DNA from: SIG710 sp045604985
GTDB taxonomy: Bacteria > Bacillota > Clostridia > Oscillospirales > CAG-272
DNA length: 53,421 nucleotides
Reading direction: 5' to 3'
Assembly: GCA_045604985.1 (NCBI GenBank)
Contig: JAZUPD010000022.1
Location: 1-53,421 of the forward strand
Made by a program: the position numbers and the translations under genes. The notes under the pieces are model-generated. The model was given only the letters and a program-made list of their open reading frames with translations, was not told the DNA's origin and did no database searches. This document shows positions 8,333 through 15,096 of the stretch, in pieces (within the stretch, counting starts at the first letter, position 1; every line of letters begins with the position of its first letter).

Positions 8333-8902
8333 ATGCTTATAAAAAACATTAGAGAATTTATTAAAAAAGCTCCAAGTGATATAAAAAACGCTCTTGGCTT
8401 TTTTTGTATTGCGTCGCTTATACTCATCCTTACTCTTTTCCCTCTGAACACTCTCGGGAAAAATGAAGATGCACCTGCTTTGTTAATTGATCTCTGCGGA
8501 TTCGAGCCATATATAGTTCAGTCGGAGCTGGTACAGAGCGTCAGTGCCGATCTTTCAGTTTCCCAGCTTAGCGACCTTGAGCTTCTTTCCTCTGCATGTG
8601 AAGAACTTTTCGGGAGGGAAAGCTATGCCATGCGTGTTGCTTTTTGCGCACTTATTCTCAACAGATGTGAGGATGCTTCATTTCCCGATACGGTTTCTGC
8701 AGTTCTGAAAAGTGCGGGAATATATCCGGAATCTTTAAAAATATCCGTTTCGGAGCGCACTTTTCATGCCGCCCGTGCGGCAATGCTGGGAGTTGATCCT
8801 TCTATGGGTGCGCTTTATATGATGCATCGAGAGGATGCTTCCTTTGAGGAGTATAGCAAAAGAGCCACTGCTTTTCTCCCGCCCTATGCCTTTATCCACT
8901 AA
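8333..8902 (+). CDS. SleB/CwlJ-like (Hydrolase_2 fold) protein with N-terminal membrane anchor
   Basis: The C-terminal half (about residues 75-185) follows the pattern of the spore-cortex-lytic SleB/CwlJ family: a helix ending in ALILNRC followed by FPDTVSAVL, then AARAAMLGVDPSMGALYM, comparable to the family's VILNRV, FPxTI and AAxxALxGxDPTxGAL. An uncleaved signal or anchor helix spans about residues 20-42. The catalytic Glu region (ACEELFGRES) aligns poorly with the family's EARGE, so activity in cell-wall hydrolysis is uncertain. A strong GGGGGG SD precedes the ATG. It is a single-gene unit with its own terminator. Confidence 0.65.
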   Translation: MLIKNIREFIKKAPSDIKNALGFFCIASLILILTLFPLNTLGKNEDAPALLIDLCGFEPYIVQSELVQSVSADLSVSQLSDLELLSSACEELFGRESYAMRVAFCALILNRCEDASFPDTVSAVLKSAGIYPESLKISVSERTFHAARAAMLGVDPSMGALYMMHREDASFEEYSKRATAFLPPYAFIH

Positions 8903-8921
8903 ATTATACATCAATGAGCCG

Positions 8922-8956
8922 CCTTTGTCAATGAATTTTATTGACAAAGGTTTTTC
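8922..8956 (+). terminator. Intrinsic terminator after the SleB-like gene
   Basis: Perfect 11-bp stem CCTTTGTCAAT / ATTGACAAAGG (8922-8932, 8940-8950) followed by TTTTTCTTT. Confidence 0.9.
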
Positions 8957-8969
8957 TTTATGATAAAAT
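8941..8969 (+). promoter_or_regulatory. Promoter of the YdcF-like gene, -35 embedded in the terminator stem
   Basis: A perfect TTGACA (8941-8946) lies within the right arm of the terminator. It is followed by a 17-base spacer and TAAAAT (8964-8969). The next gene starts at 9005. Confidence 0.8.
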
Positions 8970-9004
8970 TGAAGATGTTAATTTGTTTGTTTTAGGAGGG
9001 AATT

Positions 9005-9811
9005 TTGAAAAAATACAATAAATTTCTCGATATAATTATTTTCATTGGCTCTGTCTTTATGTTCATAAATTATTTTTCATATCTCATAAAGCTATTTATC
9101 TGGAGCGAGGGGACTTTGCCCTATATTGCGGCTTTTACGGTTGTATTTGTTCTTCCTCTTGTTCTTTTCCTTCACAAAAAAGGCATTTTACAAAAAATAT
9201 TTGGCAGGATATATCCTTTTTTTCGTTCTCTTTATGCGTTTGCACTTGCCTTTTATGCCGTTAGCTTTATTTTGCTTTGCGGATATATTTTTTCGCAGGA
9301 AAGTAATGCTTTGCCCATCTCGGAGCTGCCTGAAAACACCGTGGTTCTGACTCTTGGGGCAAAAGTTGAGGCAACGGGGGCTCCGGGGAAGGTGCTTAGA
9401 CGCCGTCTCGACACTACATACAAGATCATGACTGAGAGGGAAGACGTCGTTTGCATCGTCAGCGGCGGACAGGGAGACGATGAGCCGATCAGCGAGGCTC
9501 TTTGCATGAAAAATTACCTTACGGAGAGGGGAATCGCCCCCGAGAGGATAATTCTTGAAGACAAGGCGCACAACACCATCGAGAATGTAAGAAATTCGAT
9601 GGAAATTCTTGAAAGCATTGACCATGGAGCAATTGCGGTAGTGACTACTAATTTTCATCTTCCTAGAGCTGAATATATTTGCTCACGGCTTGGTGTTGAT
9701 ATGGAAAGAGCTTATTTTTATCCCGCTCCCGATGCGGGAGTATATACCCTCTATACAATTCTTGTTAGGGAATATATGTCATATTGCAAGTTGTTTGTTT
9801 TTGGAATATGA
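9005..9811 (+). CDS. YdcF/SanA-family DUF218 membrane protein
   Basis: The C-terminal domain (about residues 110-245) is a DUF218 domain: VVLTLGAKV, VSGGQGDDE (the family's SGG motif), SEALCMKNYL, ILEDKAHNTIENVRNS and TTNFHLPRAEYI are all canonical. Three hydrophobic helices precede it (about residues 9-27, 38-58 and 72-94). Family members (SanA, YdcF, ElyC) are linked to envelope integrity and peptidoglycan or lipid-carrier metabolism, but their reaction is unsettled. Translation starts at TTG 9005, four bases after AGGAGGG; no better start is available before the first membrane helix. The promoter overlaps the upstream terminator. Confidence 0.9.
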   Translation: MKKYNKFLDIIIFIGSVFMFINYFSYLIKLFIWSEGTLPYIAAFTVVFVLPLVLFLHKKGILQKIFGRIYPFFRSLYAFALAFYAVSFILLCGYIFSQESNALPISELPENTVVLTLGAKVEATGAPGKVLRRRLDTTYKIMTEREDVVCIVSGGQGDDEPISEALCMKNYLTERGIAPERIILEDKAHNTIENVRNSMEILESIDHGAIAVVTTNFHLPRAEYICSRLGVDMERAYFYPAPDAGVYTLYTILVREYMSYCKLFVFGI

Positions 9812-9900
9812 TGCTTGTGCAGATAGGATGTTGAGGAGTTATTGCGTACGCTGTGGTGGAATTTTTGCTCAAGCTTCTGTGCGTTTCTATAAATAATAGT

Positions 9901-9938
9901 AATGGGCTAATTCACAAAAGTGATTTAGCCCATTTTTT
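9901..9938. terminator. Bidirectional terminator between YdcF-like and membrane-protein genes
   Basis: Arms 9901-9915 and 9920-9934 (AATGGGCTAA / TTAGCCCATT core, one mismatch) followed by TTTTTT, between convergent genes. Confidence 0.85.
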
Positions 9939-9945
9939 GTTAAAT

Positions 9946-11592
9946 TCAGTTTTCAGCTTTTGTATAAGATTCGATATCGAAAAGCCCATTTATATCCGAT
10001 TCCGTTGCATTTACAGTTATAGTGTCGAAGCTACGCAACGTGATAAGGCTCTCATCAAGAGATATGTTGCCCTTATATGTCCTTCCATCACTTCCGAGAA
10101 GGTAAATAAAGCTTTCTCCGTTAAGATTAGCCATTCTGATCTCAACAATCTGGAACGTATAATCATTACCTGTGACGGTATCGCTCGAATTTACTCCGTT
10201 CTCACGCAGAAGCTTTTTATAGCTCGCCATAACTGCCGATTGTGTTTCGCCTGTTGCAACAATGCTGTATTGCTCAACGTTTACTAAAGCATAGAGCTTA
10301 ACCAGCCCGCCGCTGTCCTTTAGGACCATGATATACGTTGCTTCGCCCGCAACGTTGATAAGAGATGGGAAGGATGCAATATAGCCCTTTTCCTGAACCT
10401 CGCCCTCTGCGGCATTCATTGCACTGTATTCCTCGGCACCTACAACGGGATAGAATTTGTATTCACCCGTTCTTGCATTTGAAAGGATAAAACCGATATT
10501 ACTTTCATCAGATGCAACTGAGGTTACGCCCGTAAAATACCAAATATCATCTTCCCTTACGATGTATCCGAAATCGTCCGTGGTCTTTTTGCAACCAACA
10601 TTTCCGATAACGCTGTTCCAATACCCGCCGGAAAGCATACCCTGCCAGTTGTATTTTTTTGTTGCAAGATAGCCGTCATAAACGATGTCTATCCAAGATG
10701 GGGTGTCATTCACATCGTATATTTCCGAGCTTCCGTCACAGGGGTCAAAAATAATGACCTCGCTTACATCGTATGCTCCGAAAAGACCTATTCTGGGTGA
10801 GAGACAGGAGAAAATATAGTAGGGATCGCCGTTTTCGTCAATTTCAAAGCTGTAAGTTCCGAATATCTTTGTGGGATAAGAAAGACGAAGTTTTCTCATA
10901 AGATCGTCTCCGAAATATCCGCTTTCGGTATAATGAATGGGTTTGCTCAGCTTTTTATATTCGGACGTGTTGTAAACGGGGTCAACCATAATATATCCGG
11001 GGATTCCGTTTTCTCGGTTTCCCATCCATTTGAAAAAATCGGCATATTCAAGGGAGCTTATCTTTTTTGGTGAGCCACCGTAATTTATCTGTGAATATAC
11101 ATTGCTGGATTGGTATTGAGAAACGACCTCCGAAAGTGAGCCGAGGGCTCTGTTTCCGATGATGATGGCAGAGCCTGTATCCATGAGAGCGATGTTTGTA
11201 ACTTCATTTGTCTGAGGCATATCCTCCTCAAAAGCCGCCGTTTCAACATCAATTAGAGAAGCATATTTCTTTGCATTAAAAATAGTTGCGGAGAAGATAT
11301 TTCCGATGATGATGACAACGAGCGGAAGCACTACTGCGCCAAGAGCTACAAAATTCAACGATTTGAAATCAATATTAACATATATTCCTTTGCTTTCGCC
11401 GCTTTTTTTGATAACCTTTCTCTTATCAACGACGATAAAGGGAAGAACGGCAAGAAATATAACAAAGGCAAGGAATGTCCAAAATTCGGTCGTTTTGGGA
11501 TTTATTGCAGGCAGGTTGATATAGAAATTGAGGCCTCCGCCCACAAGCACAAGCAAAGCGGAAATGATGATTTTTTTAAATGTTTTGTTCAT
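9946..11592 (-). CDS. Large membrane-anchored protein of unknown function, paired with AraC regulator
   Basis: I do not recognise this 548-residue protein. Three hydrophobic segments lie at about residues 8-28, 37-54 and 78-104. They are followed by a long polar region (about 110-548) rich in Tyr, Gly, Ser and Asp, with a beta-strand-like pattern that suggests an extracytoplasmic sensor or binding domain. There is no LPXTG, lipobox or known catalytic motif. Notable segments are MDTGSAIIIGNRALGSLS and SFIYLLGSDGRTYKGNISL, the latter reminiscent of a beta-propeller or DUF-type strand. It starts 15 bases after the AraC-type gene with an AAGGAG SD, so the two are probably co-transcribed. A link to sensing or sugar uptake is only suggested by this context. 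Confidence 0.8.
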   Translation of the reverse strand: MNKTFKKIIISALLVLVGGGLNFYINLPAINPKTTEFWTFLAFVIFLAVLPFIVVDKRKVIKKSGESKGIYVNIDFKSLNFVALGAVVLPLVVIIIGNIFSATIFNAKKYASLIDVETAAFEEDMPQTNEVTNIALMDTGSAIIIGNRALGSLSEVVSQYQSSNVYSQINYGGSPKKISSLEYADFFKWMGNRENGIPGYIMVDPVYNTSEYKKLSKPIHYTESGYFGDDLMRKLRLSYPTKIFGTYSFEIDENGDPYYIFSCLSPRIGLFGAYDVSEVIIFDPCDGSSEIYDVNDTPSWIDIVYDGYLATKKYNWQGMLSGGYWNSVIGNVGCKKTTDDFGYIVREDDIWYFTGVTSVASDESNIGFILSNARTGEYKFYPVVGAEEYSAMNAAEGEVQEKGYIASFPSLINVAGEATYIMVLKDSGGLVKLYALVNVEQYSIVATGETQSAVMASYKKLLRENGVNSSDTVTGNDYTFQIVEIRMANLNGESFIYLLGSDGRTYKGNISLDESLITLRSFDTITVNATESDINGLFDIESYTKAEN

Positions 11593-11607
11593 AAGAGAGA
11601 CTCCTTA

Positions 11608-12450
11608 TCAGTTATTTTTGCGGTCGTCGATGGGGGAGATACCGAATCGCCTTTTATACTGACGGTAAAATGACGAATAATCTCGGAATCCACATTCCGC
11701 CGCCGCAACGGTTGCGTTTTTGCCCTCTCGGAGAAGATTTCTTGCAATGAGAAGTCGTTTAAGCACAACATAGTCCCAAACCGACGAGCCTGTTGATTGC
11801 TTGAAGGCTCGGTTTATATAGGACTTGCTGAAGAAAAATTTTTGCTCTAAAGTGTCGAGAGTCCAGTCCTCTGTGAGATGGGAATTTATATATGAGATAA
11901 TGCTTCTGACCACCTCGTTTGTTGCGTCCTCTGCCGATATGGTAACATTAAGCTCCTTTGAGTTGATGTTTTCGATATTGAGCAGCTCGCTGAGTACCGC
12001 CGTCAGATTTGAAAACATCAGGGCCAGACGCTCCTCCTCTCTTGCAACGTTTTTACGGCACATTCTTCTCATGCAAGCGTCGATAAATGCAACTGAATCC
12101 GCATTTCCAAGAAAAAGATTGCCCTTTCCGAGGGGTCTTTCGGTATATAGCTTTGCAAGATGGGAACACCATGGATTATCCTCTATCATTGAAAGCGGAA
12201 AATGAAATGCAATGCGCTCATATTTTGTGTCGGGGTCGATATCGAGCTTGTGTACCTCGCTGTGTCGCATTATTAGCACACAGCCGGGAGTCAGCGGATA
12301 TACCGTTCCCTCAACGGTATAAAAGCCGTTTCCTGATATGAAATACAGCAACTCACAGCATCGGTGGGCGAGAGTTACAAAATCCGAATCCTTTGGATGC
12401 TCGTCGATTGAATGATGAAGATGAATATCCCCTTTTTTATAGATCGTCAC
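11608..12450 (-). CDS. AraC-family regulator (cupin sensor plus two HTH motifs)
   Basis: The N-terminal half is a cupin-type effector-binding domain (HRCCELLYFISGNGFYTVEG, YPLTPGCVLIMRHSEVHKL). The C-terminal 100 residues carry the double helix-turn-helix, ending in the family signature AAAECGFRDYSSFYRQYKRRFGISP (cited here only as its first motif AAAECGF and last motif RRFGISP). The open frame extends to a TTG at 12498, but that would leave almost no leader behind the TATAAT at 12512-12507. The GTG at 12450 has AGGTG seven bases upstream and is preferred. It is divergent from the SDR gene and probably activates it by binding the direct repeats at 12528-12558. Rhamnose, uronate or a related sugar is a plausible effector. 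Confidence 0.9.
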   Translation of the reverse strand: MTIYKKGDIHLHHSIDEHPKDSDFVTLAHRCCELLYFISGNGFYTVEGTVYPLTPGCVLIMRHSEVHKLDIDPDTKYERIAFHFPLSMIEDNPWCSHLAKLYTERPLGKGNLFLGNADSVAFIDACMRRMCRKNVAREEERLALMFSNLTAVLSELLNIENINSKELNVTISAEDATNEVVRSIISYINSHLTEDWTLDTLEQKFFFSKSYINRAFKQSTGSSVWDYVVLKRLLIARNLLREGKNATVAAAECGFRDYSSFYRQYKRRFGISPIDDRKNN

Positions 12451-12506
12451 ATTTACACCTGCCGTTTTTTGATGAATACGTTTGATATTGTATATCAATC
12501 AACTAT

Positions 12507-12512
12507 ATTATA
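12507..12512 (-). promoter_or_regulatory. -10 element of the araC-type gene
   Basis: TATAAT reads on the minus strand at 12512-12507. No strong -35 is seen, which would fit a regulated promoter. Confidence 0.5.
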
Positions 12513-12527
12513 CCACATTTGTTTTGA

Positions 12528-12585
12528 ATATGCAATATTTTTTGCAAATATATGCAATTTTGTTGTTTAAAAAGCGTTGTATAAT
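12528..12585 (+). promoter_or_regulatory. AraC-type direct repeats and promoter of the SDR gene
   Basis: ATATGCAAT occurs twice in direct orientation at 12528-12536 and 12550-12558, exactly 22 bp (two helical turns) apart, the arrangement of AraC-family half-sites. The downstream copy abuts a poor -35 position (12557-12562). A perfect TATAAT follows at 12580-12585, 32 bp before the SD of the SDR gene. Confidence 0.7.
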
Positions 12586-12637
12586 ATAGACGGAATATAT
12601 TTTTTTATTATTTTGTATGGTATGGAGGTATAAAAAT

Positions 12638-13462
12638 ATGTCAAAGGTATGTGTTGTGACAGGAGCGGGAGGCGTTCTTTGCGGTTGCTTTGCTTCTGAA
12701 ATGGCAAAGAACGGATATGGCGTTGCCCTTCTCGACCTTAATGGGGAAGCGGCAGAGAAAATTGCTTCGGATATCAGAGCAAATGGTGGAAAAGCTTTTG
12801 CTTATGCTGCAAATGTTCTTGAAAAGGAAGCCCTTGAGGAGGTGCATCAGAAGATCCTCACCGATCTCGGCAAGTGCGATGTGCTTATCAACGGTGCAGG
12901 AGGAAACAATCCCAGAGCAACCACGGCTCATGAATATTTCGAGGAAGGCGACGAAGTAAGAGATGATATCAAGACCTTCTTCAATCTTGATAAGGATGGC
13001 TTCAATTTTGTTTTCAGCCTCAACCTTATGGGAACGCTTATCCCTACTCAGGTTTTTGCATCTGATATGATCGGAAGAGAGGGCTGCAGTATAATCAATA
13101 TTTCCTCGATGAATGCTTATACTCCCCTTACTAAGATACCCGCATACAGTGCGGCAAAGGCAGGCGTTTCAAACTTTACACAGTGGCTTGCAGTTCACTT
13201 TGCAAACACGGGCATTAGAGTTAACGCTATCGCTCCCGGATTCTTTGCAACAAAGCAGAATCAAGCACTTCTCTTTAACGAGGACGGCACACCCACTTCC
13301 AGAACGAATAAGATACTTGCGGCAACTCCCATGGGACGCTTTGGCAAGCCTGAGGAGCTTCTGGGAACACTTAAATATCTTACAGATCCTGAGGCGGCAA
13401 GCTTTGTAACAGGTATCGTAATTCCCGTTGATGGCGGTTTCTCTGCTTATTCGGGAGTATAA
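12638..13462 (+). CDS. SDR-family oxidoreductase, probable D-mannonate/fructuronate reductase type
   Basis: A classical short-chain dehydrogenase of 274 residues. It shows the NAD(P) loop TGAGGVLCG near residue 9, NGAGG around 88, catalytic Ser in NISSMNAYTP, and YxxxK in YSAAKAGVS. An insertion after NGAGG (NNPRATTAHEYFE...) and the C-terminal GFFATKQNQALL closely follow the UxuB/YjmF-type mannonate oxidoreductases, which interconvert D-fructuronate and D-mannonate in hexuronate breakdown. The ATG at 12638 has GGAGG ten bases upstream, so the frame upstream of it (from 12617) is not used. It is divergent from an AraC regulator and convergent with a rhamnulokinase, suggesting plant-sugar or uronate catabolism. 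Substrate is inferred, not proven. Confidence 0.85.
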   Translation: MSKVCVVTGAGGVLCGCFASEMAKNGYGVALLDLNGEAAEKIASDIRANGGKAFAYAANVLEKEALEEVHQKILTDLGKCDVLINGAGGNNPRATTAHEYFEEGDEVRDDIKTFFNLDKDGFNFVFSLNLMGTLIPTQVFASDMIGREGCSIINISSMNAYTPLTKIPAYSAAKAGVSNFTQWLAVHFANTGIRVNAIAPGFFATKQNQALLFNEDGTPTSRTNKILAATPMGRFGKPEELLGTLKYLTDPEAASFVTGIVIPVDGGFSAYSGV

Positions 13463-13517
13463 TGTTGAAAGGAACACGAAGCGATAATATAACTCGGGTA
13501 AATAATTGAATAAATAC

Positions 13518-13552
13518 ATAAGGGATGCGCTGCGGCGCATCCCTTATTATTT
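13518..13552. terminator. Terminator between the convergent SDR and rhaB genes
   Basis: 13-bp stem ATAAGGGATGCGC / GCGCATCCCTTAT (13518-13530, 13535-13547), tetraloop TGCG, then a T-rich tail. Confidence 0.9.
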
Positions 13553-13597
13553 TTGATAATAATATTTGGTATTATGGTTAGTCTTTACATTTTAATA

Positions 13598-15073
13598 TCA
13601 CAGAAGCTTTAAGAATTTTTCGTAAGCCTCGTCCCATGCGGCTTTATCCAATGTTGCAGGCTCATATGTATCAAGATCAATGGAGCGTGCAATAAGCTCT
13701 CTTGCCTCTGAAACTCCCGAAAGCTCTCCTGCGGCGATTGCCTGCATCGAAATATTACCTATAGCGGTGGCTTCGACGGGACCTGCATAAACGGGAAGTC
13801 CGATTGCGTCCGAGGTCAGCTTGCAGAGCAGTTTATCTTGACATCCGCCGCCAACAACATGAATGGCTGTGGGCTTTTTCGGCATAAATGCGGTGATGGA
13901 TTCAACGGTATTTCTATATTTCAGCGCAAGGCTGTCGAGAATACAGCGAACTATTTCGCCCACGCTCTCGGGGGATCTCTGACCTGTCTTTTTGCAATAG
14001 GAAACGATGCGCTCTGGCATATTTCCGGGAGGTGCAAAGAGCTTGTCGTCGGGATTGATGAAGCATTTTCTCGGCTCTGCTTCAAGCGCAAGCTTTGAAA
14101 GGTCGCCAAAGGAATATTCCTTGCCCTCTCTCTTCCACTGCCTTCTGGACTCCTGAATAAGCCAGAGTCCCATGATGTTTTTAAGGAATCTGATCGTGTT
14201 CTCCACACCGCCTTCGTTTGTAAATCCAAGCCGTGAAGCGTTTTCTGTGATGATGGGGGAGGGAAGCTCTGTTCCCATGAGAGACCATGTTCCGCTGCTT
14301 ATATAAATGAAGCTTTCCTCCTTTGAGGGGACTGCCATAACTGCGCTTGCGGTGTCGTGAGAAGCAATTTTTACAACCTTTGCATTTGTTTTTCCTGTCT
14401 CCTCGAGGACTTGGGGCAGAAGCGCACCAAGAGTATGACCGGGGGCGACGATATCTGTGAAGAGCTTTCCGGGGATGCAGCACTTTTCAAGCAGCTTAAA
14501 GGCGTAATTTTTGCTTTCTGCGTCAAGAACTGCGCCGGTTGATGCGATGGTATATTCCGTTGCCATCTCGCCTGTCAGAAAATAACCGAGCAGGTCGGGG
14601 ATGAAAAGCATTTTGTCGGCATAATCCAGAAGTCCGCCATTAAACCTTTGCTCTGCAACAAGCTGATAAATGGTGTTGAAATTCAGCGATTGTATACCTG
14701 TTCTTGCATAAATATCGGAGAGGGGACAAATTTTGTCCACGTATTCTTCGATTCCATCGTTTCTTGCATCACGGTAATGAACTGGATTTGAGATGAGATG
14801 GCCGTTCTTGTCAAGAAGACCATAGTCAACACCCCATGTGTCTATGCCGATAGTCGCAATCTCGTCACCGTCAAGGACGCATTTTCTTATGGAATTTTTT
14901 ATTTCATGAAATATTCTGAGTATATCCCAGCTGAATTTTCCATTCTGTATGACAGGCTCGTTGAGAAAACGGTGGTTTTCGATGAGTGTCAATTTTTCTC
15001 CGTTAAAGCTGCCGACTATTCCTCTTCCGCTTGATGCGCCAAGGTCTATACCAAGCATTTTAAGTTCTTTCAT
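13598..15073 (-). CDS. rhaB: Rhamnulokinase
   Basis: FGGY-type sugar kinase of 491 residues phosphorylating L-rhamnulose to L-rhamnulose-1-phosphate. Family features are the N-terminal phosphate loop LGIDLGASSGRG, IGIDTWGVDYGLLDKNG, YRDARNDG, ARTGIQSLNFNTIYQL, the second phosphate motif ISSGTWSLMG, and the adenosine loop VVGGGCQDKLLC. These match rhamnulokinases better than xylulo- or fuculokinases. It starts 23 bases after the mutS2 stop with an AGGAG SD and no space for a promoter, so it is likely read from the mutS2 operon. No rhamnose isomerase or aldolase lies in the window. Confidence 0.92.
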   Translation of the reverse strand: MKELKMLGIDLGASSGRGIVGSFNGEKLTLIENHRFLNEPVIQNGKFSWDILRIFHEIKNSIRKCVLDGDEIATIGIDTWGVDYGLLDKNGHLISNPVHYRDARNDGIEEYVDKICPLSDIYARTGIQSLNFNTIYQLVAEQRFNGGLLDYADKMLFIPDLLGYFLTGEMATEYTIASTGAVLDAESKNYAFKLLEKCCIPGKLFTDIVAPGHTLGALLPQVLEETGKTNAKVVKIASHDTASAVMAVPSKEESFIYISSGTWSLMGTELPSPIITENASRLGFTNEGGVENTIRFLKNIMGLWLIQESRRQWKREGKEYSFGDLSKLALEAEPRKCFINPDDKLFAPPGNMPERIVSYCKKTGQRSPESVGEIVRCILDSLALKYRNTVESITAFMPKKPTAIHVVGGGCQDKLLCKLTSDAIGLPVYAGPVEATAIGNISMQAIAAGELSGVSEARELIARSIDLDTYEPATLDKAAWDEAYEKFLKLL

Positions 15074-15096
15074 GTTTTTTACTCCTGTTTTCTTTT

